From Pneumocystis sp. 'macacae' (taxonomy: Eukaryota > Ascomycota > Pneumocystomycetes > Pneumocystales > Pneumocystaceae): a stretch of DNA of 64,000 nt. Of the stretch, positions 12,953-25,481 are shown piece after piece. The position numbers were made by a program, and so were the translations under genes. Each line of letters starts with the position of its first letter. The stretch's first letter is position 1. The stretch is from positions 186,001-250,000 of the forward strand of contig CM030727.1 in the NCBI GenBank assembly GCA_018127085.1, read 5' to 3'. The notes beneath the pieces were generated by a model, which worked only from the letters and a program-made list of their open reading frames with translations, was not told where the DNA came from and searched no databases.

Positions 12953-15900
12953 ATGGAAAAAAATTTACATCAGATTTTTACTGCAACTTTGAGCTCTGAT
13001 CCTAATATCAGAAAGGATGCTGAGTTGCAATTAAAACAAGTGAATTGTATACATTTTGTGTTAACTTTTTTAATATTTTAAGTATTCTATGGTTCCGGGT
13101 TTTATTACTGCAATACTTGATGTTATTACAACAAATGATGACATTTCCATAAAACAAGCAGGTATTTTTTTATTGGAGAAATATTATATTTAATATTAAA
13201 AAGCTTCGATTTATTTAAAGAATAGGATTGGAAATGGTTGGGAAAGAAATGATTCTGATTCTAAAATTTTAGAAGATGATAAACATCTTTTTCGCAAACG
13301 TTTGTTACCAACATTATTATTAGTTCCACCAATAATATATTCTCAAATTGCATCAATTGTTGGTGTTATATTGTCTCATGATTTCCCTGAGAAATGGTCT
13401 GATTTTATGGATCAGGTTGTTCGACTGCTTAATTCTCAAGATGCACATTATGTATATATTGGATTAATAAGCTTTCTGGAAATATCCAAAGTGTATAGAT
13501 ATAGATCTGGTGTACGAAGACAGCCTTTTGATGTTGTTGTACAAACAGTATATCCCCGTTTGTTAGAAATTGGTGATCGAGTTACTTGTGAAAATGATTC
13601 TATTGCTGGTGAAATGTTGAAAATTATTTTTAAATCATATAAATTCTATATAACGGTTTTTTAAAATTCTTACATTTTTATATGTTTAATTCTTTTAGCT
13701 TGAGCTTTCGTCTTTTGTTCAAGATTCAATTGTTCAATGGGTTACATTATTTTTACGTGCAATTATAAAAGATTTGTCAATAGATATAGTTACAAATAAT
13801 CTTGAAGAGAGAGAACATAATTCTTGGTGGAAGGCTAAAAAATGGGCATATTCTAACTTAAATTGCTTATTTATGAGGTTAAATAGATTTAGATATTAAT
13901 AATATATTAAGATTTTTTAGATATGGGGAACCGTCAAAATTGTTTAAAGATACATTAAAAAAATATAAAATTTTCGCAAAAATGTTTTCTGAAAATTTTG
14001 TTCCTGAGATACTGAAAGTATATTTACAACAAGTAGAGCTTTGGAGTGATGGTAAGATTTGGATTAGTCAGCGTTGTCTTTGTTCTTTAAGTATTTTTTT
14101 TGAAGAATGTGTTTTCCCAAAATCTACTTGGACTTTGCTTAAAGGTAAATGTTCTTATTTGATTTCTCGTTTTATATTTCCTCTCCTTTGTATAACTAAT
14201 AATGATATTGAATTATGGAATAATGATCCTGTTGAATATATTCACAAAAATACTGGTAGGTATATTTTTACATTTTTAATTTGGTAATTTTATTAGATAT
14301 ATATGATAATTTTCATTCGCCTGCTGTTTCTGCAACTAGTTTTTTTATTGCACTAGTTGATAGTCGTAAAAAATCTACTTTTATGGAAATTTTAGGATTT
14401 ATAAATGATATTTTGAACACGTATGTTTTTCATATTTAGGAGTTTCTAATGTTTTAGTTATCAGCAAACACAGTTTGAAGAAAGAAATACTAAAGAAAAA
14501 GAAGGTGCATTGCGGATGATTGGGAGTATGTCGCATGCTATTTTAGCTAAAAATAGTCCTATTGTTGATAGAATGGAAGATTTTTTTGTTATTCATGTGT
14601 TTCCTGAATTTTGGAGTCCTTATGGTTATCTAAGAGCACGTGCATGTGAAATTACGACTAGATTTTCTGATATTCAGATTAAAGATCGAAATGTATAAAA
14701 AAAATATTAATTATGTATTTTTAATTTTTTTAGAATATTGCGCGAGCATATGAAGGAATCATAACATGTTTCCATGATCCTGAGCTTCCTGTTCGTCTTG
14801 AAGCTGCTTGTGCTTTACAGCCAATGATTCAATATGAATATGTAAGAAAAATGGTAGTTTCCCGTATTCCTCAAATAATGCAACAATTGCTTGATCTTAT
14901 AAATGAATTGGATATTGATACTCTTACTACTGTAATGGAGAAATTTGTTGAAACTTTTTCTCAAGAACTTATACCTTTTTCTGTACAATTAACTGAACAA
15001 TTGGTGACATTTTCGTTTATAAAGTGGTTAAGTTAATTAAAATAGAGGGATACTTTTTTACGAATTATGCATGAATCTGATACATACATTGAACAGAATT
15101 CTGAGTTGGCTGAATCTAGTTATATTGGCGATAAAAGTATGATTCTTATGGGAATTTTGAATACAGTTGCAACTTTGATACTAAATTTAGAAAAAGCACC
15201 TGAAGTTTTACTATATATAACTAACATTATATCGCCTGCTATAATTATTGTATTAGAAACTGATTTTTCTGGTAAGTAAATATTTATATCGAAAGGATTA
15301 TTTGTTTATGTTTAGATTTATATGCAGAAATTTTTGAAATTATTAATAATTGTATTTTTTCTGTTAAAAAAGTATCTCCTGTAATGTGGAATATATATGA
15401 ATTATTATATAGAACTTTTGAAAATTCTGGAATTGATTATATTGATGGTATATTTGTTTTTTTATTGAGTTTGGAATTAATTTTTTTAGAAATTTTTCCT
15501 GTTCTTGATAATTATGTTTTATATGGTAGAGAACAAATGATATCTAATTCTTTGTATTTGACTATTATATATGATATAATAGAAATAGTTTGTAAAATAT
15601 TTTATATTTTTATATTTTTATAATTTCTATAGATATTTAAAGCAGACGAGTTGACCACACAAGATAGGATACATGGATGCAAGCTTATTGAGTCTGTTTT
15701 TTTTAATTTGAAAGGTCATGTTGATCATTATTTGCATTCTTTTGTAAAAATGGCTATGAATCAGCTCATAAGTAATTTTTGCAAATCATTTAATTCTAGA
15801 ATACATTTTATAGAAGTCATTGTTAGTGCTATTTATTATAATTCTTTGATTACTCTTCAATATTTAGAAAGTTCTGGTTGGATAGAGCAATTTTTTAATT

Positions 15901-16635
15901 TTTGGTTCTCTGACATTGATCGATTTTCTCGTGTTTATGATAAAAAACTTTCTATTATTGCAATATGTAGTTTTTTATCACTGTCAATGAATCAAATACC
16001 TAAATGTATTCAAAAGGAACTTTCATGGCTTTTTCGAGAACAATTGAAATTATTTCAGACTTTGCCACAGGCTATAGAGAGTTAATTATATGATTCTTCT
16101 TTGTTTTTTATTTATTTAATTTAGATCGTGAAACTATGGAAAGATTTTTTCAGGATAATTCTGAAGAGCTTTCAAAAAATGAAAACTGGAATGATGATAC
16201 AGATGATCTAGCAGTTGATGATGATGCTGATAAAGGTTAGAAAATATATTTATACTATTTTTATTTATTATATTAAAGATATAGAAAAAAATCGTGATTA
16301 TTTGAATTCTTTGTCTCAAGAGGTATATGTTATTATATTAAGTTTTTGTTTACATTATTAAGGATTGGTTAACTTTGGCTACTAATGATGATAACTATTC
16401 TCTTGAAGAAGAACCTTATAATACACTATTAGATAAAATCGATGTTTATATAATGTTTAAAGACTTGATGGATGGTAAATTTGAGTTTATTTATTTAAAA
16501 TTAATACTTTAAGGCATGCAAAAATATAATCAAGCGATGTACAATGAGGTTACAAAGGATTTATCTCAAGAGCATTATTTGATTATTCAAACAATTATAA
16601 ATCAAGCTTATGCATCTAATGCTGAACTGAAATAG
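12953..16635 (+). CDS. Importin-beta family karyopherin (importin-7/8, Sxm1/Nmd5 type)
   Basis: Nuclear transport receptor built of HEAT repeats. Start ATG 12953: MEKNLHQIFTATLSSDPNIR then KDAELQLKQ, the canonical importin N-terminus. Next come GFITAILDVITTNDDISIKQ, the QIASIVGVILSHDFPEKWSD block (importin-N region; DFPEKW is diagnostic for the IPO7/8 group), and WWKAKKWAYSNLNCLFMRYG, also typical of IPO7/8, Sxm1 and Nmd5. The middle has VDRMEDFFVIHVFPEF and ARACEITTRFSDIQI. The C-terminus has an acidic stretch (NDDTDDLAVDDDADK) and LLDKIDVYIMFKDLMDGMQK. It ends with NAELK and the stop at 16633-16635. Around 14 short introns. Which of the two yeast paralogues (Sxm1 or Nmd5) it corresponds to cannot be decided here; fungi near fission yeast usually have one. 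Confidence 0.85.
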
Positions 16636-16859
16636 GATTATATAACTGGCGATAAAAGATTATTTAAATGAAAATAAGGGATTTATTTTGATTCCATATA
16701 TTTCTAAATCATGTGGATTATATTATGAAATTCTAATTTTGAAATTATTAGTTTTATAATATTTTAGAGGTTGTAGCATTTGATAATTTATCGAAATATG
16801 TAACAATATTAAATTAAATGATTTAACATGGAATTTTGATTTTAGTAATTTTATTTATA

Positions 16860-17367
16860 TTATCCAAGGGAATTTTGATATTTTTCTCGAGCCTTATTCA
16901 GAAGTTCTTCTTGTTGCCGCAAAAGCTCTTCTTGAGACATTCCTGATGTTTCAAGTTTTGATTGTTTTTTTTCGCGCGTCTGTTATTTTTAACAAGAAAT
17001 ATAGATTGTATACTCGAGCTACCTTTTGCTGTTTTTTATGACCTGAAATAACTTGATGAATTTCATTAATATATCCTTGAAATCCAAGTTCTTCAAGAGC
17101 CTTGATCACATGTTCCGCTGCAATTGTTTTTTTTGCTTCTCTTTCACATATTTCGTTTGCTTCTGACGATATGAGATGAACAAATTCTACACAACATTCA
17201 ATTAAAAGATCTTTTGTTTCTTTTGCGAAAACAAGATCAGGTGGTAACATTTCTGAGACAAGTTTTTGTACTGTGGCTATATTATATGAATATATTAGAT
17301 ATAAATACAATATTTTATGTTAAATACCTTTTGGAAGTGAAAGATCATCGTCTATATCTTTTTCCAT
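16860..17367 (-). CDS. ncb2: Negative cofactor 2 beta (Dr1/Ncb2)
   Basis: Histone-fold subunit of NC2, which binds TBP on DNA and represses or redirects polymerase II initiation. From ATG at 17367: MEKDIDDDLSLPK, intron, ATVQKLVSEMLPPDLVFAKE, then LLIECCVEFVHLISSEANEI, EREAKKTIAAEHVIKALEEL and GFQGYINEIHQVI. This is a complete Dr1 histone fold. After the intron at about 16979-17021 the tail reads TREKKQSKLETSGMSQEELL then RQQEELLNKARE, the conserved Dr1 Q/E-rich C-terminal helix, ending YQNSLG. Two introns. Divergent from arp6 with 98 bases between start codons. Confidence 0.93.
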
Positions 17368-17465
17368 ATGAATAGATTATGTTTTAAGGTCGAAATAGGG
17401 TCGTTTTTTGGTCACGTGAAAAGGTTTTGTATTTTTTTGAAACTTTTAGTTGGATTAAACTTTAA
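17368..17465. promoter_or_regulatory. divergent promoter ncb2 / arp6
   Basis: 98 bases between opposite start codons, containing GGTCACGTGAAAAGG at about 17410-17424. The CACGTG E-box is the kind of site bound by bHLH factors in fungi. Binding is inferred, not shown. Confidence 0.45.
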
Positions 17466-19009
17466 ATGACAGTTCTTATTGTTGATAATGGAGGATACTC
17501 GATTAAGTATGGTTTTTCTTTAGATGATTCTCCAAAAGTTGCGCTAAATTGTATTGCAAAATCACTTTCCGAAAGAAGGATTTATATAGGATCTCAGGTT
17601 TCAGAATGTAAAGATTTCTCTTCGCTTCGGTTTCGACGTCCAATTGATAGAGTAATCTTCAATACTGTTCTATATATATATGAATAATTTATTTTAGGGC
17701 TATCTTGTAAATTGGGAATCTGAAAAGGTTATTTGGGATCAATTGTTTTCTCAAAAAAATTTTACTGTAAATGTCTTGTTTTAATTTATGAGTTCTTACT
17801 TTATAGGTTGATTATAATGAAACATCGCTTCTTCTTACTGAACCTCCCTATAATTTTCCTCAACTACAGCTGGCTTATGATCAAATTATTTTTGAAGAAT
17901 ATGAATTTCAAGCATATTATAAATGTATTGGTATATTAAATTATTGTTTATTTGGAAAAATTAACTTCTATAAGCTAGCTCTTTGGTTCCATGGAGTAAT
18001 GAAAAAATTTATGAGGTTCAAACAAAAATGAATAAACCACGAGAATTCTCTCTTGTTATTGATAGTGGTTTTAGTTTTACTCATATAATTCCTCTTATTT
18101 CTGGTGAAATTCAATGGAAAGCAGTAAAAAGGTGTATATTTATTTTAAATTATAATTTATTTATATTTATACTTTTAGACTTAATGTAGGAGGGAAACTT
18201 TTAACAAATTATTTAAAAGAAATTATTTCTTTTAGGCATTATGATATTATGGATGAATTTTTTTTGGCTGATCAAATTAAAAAATCATGTTTTTTTGTAT
18301 CTTCTAATTTTAATAATGATATAGAAATTAGTAAAGGGAAGGAATTTGGTAATGTTTCAATTGATTATGTTCTTCCTGATTATAGTACAAATAAGCAAGG
18401 ATTTGTTTTGACTCCAAGTTTTCAGAGAGATTTAATTCAAGAACGGCTAATTTTGACTTTAAAAAATGAAAGATTTATTGTTCCTGAAATATTGTTTAAT
18501 CCTAGTATAATAAGTAAATATATATTTATATTATTTAATAACTGATAATTGTAAAGAGTTAAACCAAGCTGGGATTCCAGAAGCTATTGTACAATCTTTG
18601 AAATTATTAGAAGATGATTTACAGGAACTTCTACTAGGAAATATTTTTCTTATTGGGGGTAATTCTTTTTTTAAAGGATATTCTGAAAGACTGTAAAAAT
18701 ATTTAAAAATTATGATATTATTTCTAAAAACAAATAGTAGAAGAGAACTTCGATCTTTGGTACCTGCGCATTGTAAAATTTTGATTTATCAACCATATAA
18801 GTAATTATATTATTTTTTTATTTTTATTTGAAAATGTTAGTCCTGATACGTTTGCATGGATGGGCGGGTCTTGTTTGGCTCGTGATGCTAAAATATTTAA
18901 TGAAAAAAAGGTTACAAGAGCTGAATACATGGAATATGGGAGTAATATTTTTTTAAAAAAAAGTGGATTAGATCCTAATAAAGAACTTGATTTGATTTCA
19001 TATGAATAG
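17466..19009 (+). CDS. arp6: Actin-related protein Arp6
   Basis: Subunit of the SWR1 complex that exchanges H2A.Z into nucleosomes. Start ATG 17466: MTVLIVDNGGYSIKYGF, the first phosphate-binding loop of the actin fold, followed by FRRPIDRGYLVNWESEKVIW as in Arp6. Later exons give SLLLTEPPYNFP, SSLVPW, FSLVIDSGFSFTHIIPLISG (second nucleotide loop), NVGGKLLTNYLKEIISFRHY, FIVPEILFNPSII, NIFLIGGNSFFKGYSERL, ELRSLVPAHCKILIYQPYNP and FAWMGGSCLARD. The last exon ends LDPNKELDLISYE at 19007-19009. The GGSCLAR and ERL...ELRxLxP motifs and the short N-terminus favour Arp6 over Arp4, Arp5 or Arp8. About eight introns. Divergent partner is NC2-beta. Confidence 0.9.
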
Positions 19010-20234
19010 ATGATATTAATGTTTTAAATGAATGATACATGATTACTGATTAAAAGTATTGGTTTATTTGTATATATGTTTATATTATAATTTTTTAATA
19101 TGTTTAAGATTTTATTTATGCAAAATATTTTATAAATTGTTTGGATATTTATGATATATTGAAATTTGAATAATTTAATGTGCTAAAATATATTATTTAT
19201 AAAAAATATTAACATATTTTACTTTTTGACAATCTTAATTGATTGAAAGTATTAATATATTTTATTATATATGATTAAATTTTATGTAGATTTATTTTGA
19301 AATATAAAAATATTAATAAATTATTTAGTAATAGTTATTATAATAACGGATTATATAAGCATTTATAAATTGATGGATTGGTTTATAAAATGAAAAAATT
19401 TTATAAGTTTTTTATTTTTTGCATTTATTTTTTTAATTTCTTAATTTTTAACCTGATGAAACTCAAACCTATACTATATTAAAATATAACATAGTTAGAA
19501 TTTTGATTTTATTATCTTATATAGAGAAATGTAGTATTGATTTGTATTATTTTTATATTAAGTTTTTTAGAAAATTATATTAGAATTATTTAAAACCATA
19601 GATTTTTAAAATTCCTTAAAATTATTTAATTTTACGTACGTTTTTGTTTTTGTATATTATGAAAATATAAATCATTTCTTTTAAATTGGTGATTTTATAA
19701 CTAAAAACTTTAAAATTAGTAATAAAATATGTATAACGTTTAAAATTGTAATTTCTATTGTTCTTTAAAGTTTTATATAAATATATATAGCTAATTTATA
19801 ATAAAATTATTTTTTATAAATATATTAATAGAAACTAAATTATGTTTAAAATTATATTATAATTTATATTAGTAATTAAATTAAAAAAGAAATATTTTGT
19901 TAAATTTGTTTTTTCATATATTTTTGTTTATTTTTGTTGTTCATTATTTTTATGACTACTAATATTATAAATTCTAAATTATATAATTAAAATTACGTTT
20001 TTTAAATATATTAAGCATAATATAATTTAATAATCCCTATATTTGAGTATAATTTTTAAAAGTAATATAAATATATTTTGATTATATAATGCTTACAATA
20101 TATTTTTATATAATGATTTCAAAATATTGATATCTGAAAGTTATTGTCGAGATTTACCGTGTTTAAAGAAATTTATAAAAACAAAAGAAATATCAAAATA
20201 TTAAGGACTATTAATATATAATATTTTTTAAAAC
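19010..20234. other. 1.2-kb gene-free AT-rich spacer, arp6 to profilin
   Basis: No coding-like segment, RNA gene or repeat array recognised on either strand. In 19081-19440 I counted 32 G and 10 C on the + strand, i.e. about 12% G+C with a clear G excess. It holds the arp6 terminator and the profilin promoter; function otherwise unknown. Confidence 0.6.
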
Positions 20235-20781
20235 ATGTCTTGGAAAGGTGAAAAAAGAAAATTTAATATTTTTATTTTCATAAAAGAAAATAATACTTAA
20301 AATTAGACTATATTGACAAAAGTCTTCTTGGAACTGGAAAAATTACAAATGCTGCTATTACATCTCGAGAAGGTACCAGTGTATGGGCTGCTAGTGTTGG
20401 ATTTGACGTGAGTTTATGTTTTTCTACTAGTACTATTTTTATAATACTTTGATTTAGTTAGCGCTTAATGAATTAAAAACTCTTGCATCTGGATTTGATG
20501 ATCCTACTCAGATTCTAGGATCAGGTTTTTGTCTTTCTGGAAAGAAGTACGTAACAATTCGTGTTGAAGAAAAAAGCATATATGGTAAACAGGTTAGTTT
20601 TGTTTTTTAAAATTTTTAATTTAATTTTAAAATATTAATTTTTAAGGGGTCTGAAGGTGTTTATTGTGTACAAACAGGGAAAACTATAATTATTGTATGT
20701 TTCCCCAAAACTACACAGGCTGGGGAAGCTATTAAGATTGTTGAAGCCCTTAGTGATTATCTTATTAGTGCAGGGTTTTAA
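20235..20781 (+). CDS. Profilin
   Basis: Small actin-monomer-binding protein that promotes formin-driven polymerisation. Start ATG 20235: exon 1 is only 13 bases (MSWK plus one base). A 72-base or so intron leads to DYIDKSLLGTGKITNAAITS then REGTSVWAASVGFD. Intron 2 leads to LALNELKTLASGFDDPTQIL, GSGFCLSGKKYVTIRVEEKS and IYGKQ. Intron 3 leads to GSEGVYCVQTGKTIIIVCFP then KTTQAGEAIKIVEALSDYLI and SAGF-stop. Length (about 126 residues), the MSW N-terminus and the basic/aromatic C-terminal helix match fungal profilin over its whole length. Actin, its partner, lies 24 kb further on in the same window, probably by chance. Confidence 0.95.
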
Positions 20782-21108
20782 TAGTAGTGGGGAATAAAAT
20801 TGTGCATTTTTAAATACTCAATTGTTTATTATATTTAAGAATAGATGGTTTTGGTTAAGATATTGGATTCAAAATATTGTTTTACTTGCTAATTTTCGTA
20901 TTTTTATGAATTTTATAATCATGTTTTTTATTTTTAAATAATAGTCCCTGTTTGAATAGATATTTTTAATAGTTTTATTATTGATTTTGATTACAATAAT
21001 TATGGAATATTAAAAAGGTGGAAAGTATTATACTGGTATTTGATAGATACCCATTGTTTTATCTAGAAGCTTATTATAATTAGTGGTTTTATTTTTTTTA
21101 TATAATGG
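20782..21108. terminator. convergent 3' region, profilin / got1
   Basis: 327 bases between the stop codons of convergent genes. AT-rich with TATATA and AATAAA-like stretches suited to 3'-end formation. No other gene seen. Confidence 0.45.
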
Positions 21109-21671
21109 TCATACTTTCTTGACTATAGGAATTCTTAAAATAGGTCCAACAATAGGAAACTGTGCTAAAAAAGAAATTATAATTGGAAAGAAGTCCCCAC
21201 TATCACATTCTTTAGATATATGTATATAGATTTGTTTCATATAACTAACAAAAGATTTATAAATCCGAATATCTCAATGATAAATCCAAGAAATGGTTTT
21301 TTGAAAAAAACTAAAAACATTCCAAAAAAGAAACATATAGATCCTTTAAGTTTTTGTTTTCTTGAAAAGAAAACTAATGTCTTTATTAGACCAATAATTA
21401 GTATAAGTCCTGAGATAAATAAAAGCTGAAATCTAAATTAGTATAATAATTTATAATTTAATAAGATTACATTTCCAATGGCCAATAGATTTGCATCAAA
21501 TAATGCAATTATACCCTATAATTTGATAAATAAGTATAATTTTAGCAAAAATAGTCTACAAGTATTATAAACCCTATTCCGAGAGTTGTTAATACCACTC
21601 CAATTTCTATCAACATATTAAATAATATTTTTATGAAACTAAAATTTACTTTGATTATCTGTAAGCCACAT
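21109..21671 (-). CDS. got1: Golgi vesicle transport protein Got1
   Basis: Small four-helix membrane protein of ER-Golgi vesicle traffic. No exon is long enough to stand out, but on the minus strand from ATG at 21671 five exons join without a break: MWLTDNQKIGVVLTTLGIGF; IIL; GIIALFDANLLAIGN; LLFISGLILIIGLIKTLVFF then SRKQKLKGSICFFFGMFLVF and FKKPFLGFIIEIFGFINL; FGDFFPIIISFLAQFPIVGP then ILRIPIVKKV. MWL-DxQKIGVGL, the KGSIxFF-G block and the FGDFFP turn are Got1 signatures. Four hydrophobic segments are visible. Introns are about 39-61 bases with GT...AG ends. Length matches the family. The stop is at 21109-21111. Confidence 0.92.
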
Positions 21672-21799
21672 ATTGAATGCAAAAAAATTGTATATAAATT
21701 AAAAGTTTATAATGTTTTTTATAATTTTTTTAGATTTAATTGATCATATAAATGTTAATTGTTTGATGTTCGATTTTAGATTAAAAAAAATATGATTTT

Positions 21800-22813
21800 A
21801 TGGACATAGAAAATAAAACTAAATTTACTGATGTTCATCGCGTGTTTCTTCAAGCTTTTATTTCCAGAAGGAGTATCTTACAGGAAAAAGCAGTAGATTT
21901 ATTGTTAACGGCTATTTGTATTCATGGTATATTTATATTAAATGGAATGTTTAATGATTATTTTTAGAAAACACTTCTATAGATTCTGTTTCAGTGGATA
22001 TAGATGTTCTTGAGTCCTATATTTCTGAAATTAATAATGTAATTATTGGTTTGGATTTAGAAATTCGAAAAACAATAGATCAATCTACAGGTGTAGCTAT
22101 TTGGATACTGGTAAATATGTGTTTTAGGTTTTGGTTTATTTTAAATTGTATAAGATAAATATTACTTCTGATGTCTTTAGTCAATTATCAACTAATTATA
22201 ATCCTTCTGAAATTGAATTTTTTAAACAACTTCTTGATTATATTTTAATAAAAAGCAATACTCGTCAATTAGAAGTTTTTGCTATAACTTCTAGTCAAGC
22301 ATTAAAGGAATCGTGTATAAAAAGTGCAGGATTATCTAAAGTTTCTGCTGAAGCTTCTTTAGCTGCATTTGTTGAGGAGGGATGGCTTTCAAAAACTATG
22401 TAAATTTCATGTTTATATAGAAATAAAGCTAATTATTCAAGGCATGGAACTCATGTATATTTTACTTTATCGCCTAGATCCCTTCTAGAGCTTTATCCTG
22501 TAATCAAAACGTATATTTATGATCCTGATAATAATTTTGATAATGAAAGTACTAAAATAACATCTTTGCTTAAGAGATGTAAAGCTTGTCACAATGTTGT
22601 TACTCAAGTAATTTTTTAATATTTTTGGTCTTTTAAAGACTAATTTTTAAGGGTTTTCGCTGTTTAAAAATTGATTGTCCTGTAAGATTTCATGAATATT
22701 GTTCTAAAGCATATATGGCTAGGCAAAAAGATAAATTGTGTCCTAATTGTGGAGAAAAATGGATGGAAGAAAATTTTGTTGGTAAAAAGGCTCTAGAAAA
22801 TATTAATATTTAA
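21800..22813 (+). CDS. nse1: SMC5/6 complex subunit Nse1
   Basis: RING-like subunit of the SMC5/6 complex, which with Nse3 and Nse4 acts in recombination repair. Start ATG 21800: MDIENKTKFTDVHRVFLQAF, SRRSILQEKAVDLL. Then ESYISEINNVIIGLDLEIRK, GVAIWILVNTTSDVFSQLST, EIEFFKQLLDYIL, QALKESCIKSAGLSKVSAEA, AFVEEGWLSK (winged-helix part) and HVYFTLSPRSLLELYPVI. The C-terminal zinc region is CKACHNVVTQGFRC, then CPVRFHEYCSKAYMAR and CPNCGEKW: a C2-C-C-H-C-C2 RING-CH-like pattern typical of Nse1. Ends KKALENINI. About six introns. Divergent from got1 with 128 bases between starts. Confidence 0.9.
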
Positions 22814-22938
22814 TATAAATGAATTTAAATTATGTATAAGTTCGACTAATATATTTAGATTTTTAAGTATATATAAAATTTTTAATATTATATACAAATA
22901 TTTATGTATAGCAATGTAGTAATTTGAAATTTTAGATA

Positions 22939-25326
22939 TTAAATATCCTCGATTTCCTTAATTTCTGAAATTTCCGATGAATTTGTAGTTTCTTTTGTTC
23001 TTACTGTTGATAATGATTCTACAATCTCATTTGAAAAACTTAAATCCACTTCGTCTATTAAATCCCACACGATATCTTCTGCAATTTGTTCCGTATATCT
23101 TTCAAAAAGGGGTACTATAGTAGATCCAAGTGAAATATCTTTAGGAGGATATTTAAAAAGAGGGCCAAAATTTAGTCTTACTATACCTCCACGATACATG
23201 CTTATAGCTGGATAGTAACCTAACATTCCATCATTTACATCTCGAGCTTGTATGGTCTGTGAATTAGGAGGTAGAAATGCATATAGGTCTTGAAATGCAG
23301 TTCCCATGAATTTTCCATTTTTATAAACTTTTATAAAAGAGTTTTTAATAACTGGTGGATAAGTAATAGGTCTAACCAAGCTTGATGCTGGATTCATTAA
23401 ATCTTCCATTTCTTTTGAAGGTATATATTCTAATTGTTCAAAATAAAGTTGTCCTTTGTAACGAATAGGAATTCTGTCTCTAAAAATGTCGTTTTTTAGA
23501 AAAGATGTATTTTTTGATGCATTTTTCGGAAGAGATACATGAAATCCTATTACATCTCCTGTACCAAATGGCTCCATAAAATCACGAGGTCTAGACATGT
23601 GAACTTTCTGTCCACCTTTATCCCGTAATGCATAAGAATAACCATCAAATCCAACAGGTGCATCTAATGAAGCTTTATGTATTAAATTCAATGTAATTTA
23701 TGTATTTTAAAACTTACCTTCTCTTCGAGCTATTCCAATACGTACAAATCCACCCTGATCACCATTTCCTCTTTCAATAATGAATTCAAAATACCAGTCT
23801 CCTTCATTCATACAAACATTTGTCCTTGCCATTCTAAATCCTTTTTCTGTTGTAGCAGTCATTCCATCTTTATCTAAAAGCACATTTTGACTAGTATCAT
23901 TCCAACTAATTCTTGCTCTATATGGAGGTAATTCAATTTGTCTATACATAATATTTGGCATAAGTGGGGTGGCTTCACAAGGAAAATAGCGGAATGCTTT
24001 TCTATTAAATGGTTGATCTGTTAGCGAATAAAATTCTTGATTTATATTGTTATTTTCGACTCTTATAAATGTAGGTAAGCGGGGAGTTGCATTAAAATCA
24101 GAAGGTCGATAAGGAGGTGGCCGAATTCTAGGAAGAATAGATGTATTAAAAATATTAGTATCTAATGTTTTATCTTTTTTTTTTGGGTGTGATTCTTTTT
24201 TTTTCCATGTTTCCTTTCTTTCTCTTGGTTCTTTAATGTCTTTTTTATTTTCAACATTTTCTTTTTTTGTATTAACAGTAGCATTTTCGATAAAATTAGA
24301 AATAGTTGCAGAATCTTTTAGGATTTTTGTACATATATTTTCTTCTTGATATATTGAGCCTTGTCTTTTGCGAGATATAGTTGATGTTAATTTGTGTGAA
24401 CTCTGTTATATTTTAGATATTAATTTTAGGAAAAACAGATATTAAGACTTACTAATATATATGTTGATCTAAATTGAAATAGATTTGTATCAATTAGTGA
24501 GTAAGGACTATTTTGTGATCTATTTCCTTCGTCTTGAGCCCTAAATGCATCTTTACTTGATGAAAGTAAACTTCCAAGTGTCGATTGCCTAATTAATATC
24601 TAGTTAATACAAAGAAAAATAATATTGATTACCATGTACTAGCTTTTTCTTTATCAACACACAAAACTCTCCAGTTGAATGGATTTTCGAGAAAAGGAAC
24701 AATATCTGTTTTTTTTGTGAAAAAATATTCAAGTCTGGATAATTCCATATGATTTTTACTAGAAATCATTTCTTTCGTCCATTCTGGATGATCTGATATT
24801 ATTTTTTGAGCAGTAAGGTTTGCAATAACACATCCACAGATAGTTCTCCATGAAGCTATTGACCGACGAAACTCTTCGGTATTTGTATTGCTACATAGAC
24901 TACAAACTAATGTATAGTTTATTAAAAATGGTAATACTTCCCCTAGAGGATATCTGAAGCATCGAGCATGAAAAAAATTCTTGCAAACTAAATTTTAATG
25001 AGTATTTTTTTTACTATATATTTGTTATAATTACCACGACATTGAAAGTCCGGTTCATCTAAAGTTCTATCTTGAGAGCAGTAACAATATTTATGTTCTA
25101 GATTAATTGTATGTGTGGAATTCCATGTCAATTCATCAGGATTATAGTTTAATATAGGTTTGTGTGGTATATCTTTTACAACATAGTCGAATTCCATTGT
25201 TTGTTGTATTTTTTCTTCTGATAATATTTTATTATTTAATTGTTTTTCATTACTGATGTTTGTATTTGTTCTGTCACTATACATATTTATTTCTAAATCA
25301 TGGTCATTTGGAGCATTTTTGTCCAT
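22939..25326 (-). CDS. ash2: Ash2 subunit of the Set1/COMPASS histone methyltransferase
   Basis: SPRY-domain protein that stimulates H3K4 methylation in COMPASS. Start ATG at 25326 (MDKNAPNDHDLEINMYSD). The N-terminal part has a PHD-like cysteine cluster, YCYCSQDRTLDEPDFQC ... FFHARCFRYPLGEVLPF ... LVCSLC, then a winged-helix-like block (EFRRSIASWRTICGCVIANL ... WTKEMISSKNHMEL ... WRVLC). A basic linker KKEWKKKESHPKKKDK follows. The SPRY domain reads YRARISWNDTSQNVLLDKDG, GFRMARTNVCMNEGDWYFEF, GGFVRIGIARREASLDAPVG, FDGYSYALRDKGGQKVHMSR and DVIGFHVSLP, ending with an acidic tail. Domain order matches Ash2 of fission yeast and animals rather than budding yeast Bre2, which lacks the N-terminal zinc part. 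Four or five introns. Confidence 0.9.
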
Positions 25327-25481
25327 TTCCGTGTTTTATAAACAATTTATTTGTTTATACTATTTCTTAAAACTTGAATTAATCTATCGATAAAATTTTA
25401 GATAAAATTCAATATATTTAAAAATAATTAAAAGGAATATTTAATATATTTTTATAGTTTTTTGAATAATTTTAGATAAAA
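25327..25481. promoter_or_regulatory. divergent promoter ash2 / enp1
   Basis: 155 bases between opposite start codons; AT-rich, without a recognisable factor site. Confidence 0.35.

Noticed and set aside
21220..21429. Open frame on the plus strand
   Set aside because: Antisense to Got1 exons; the minus-strand spliced product matches Got1 end to end.
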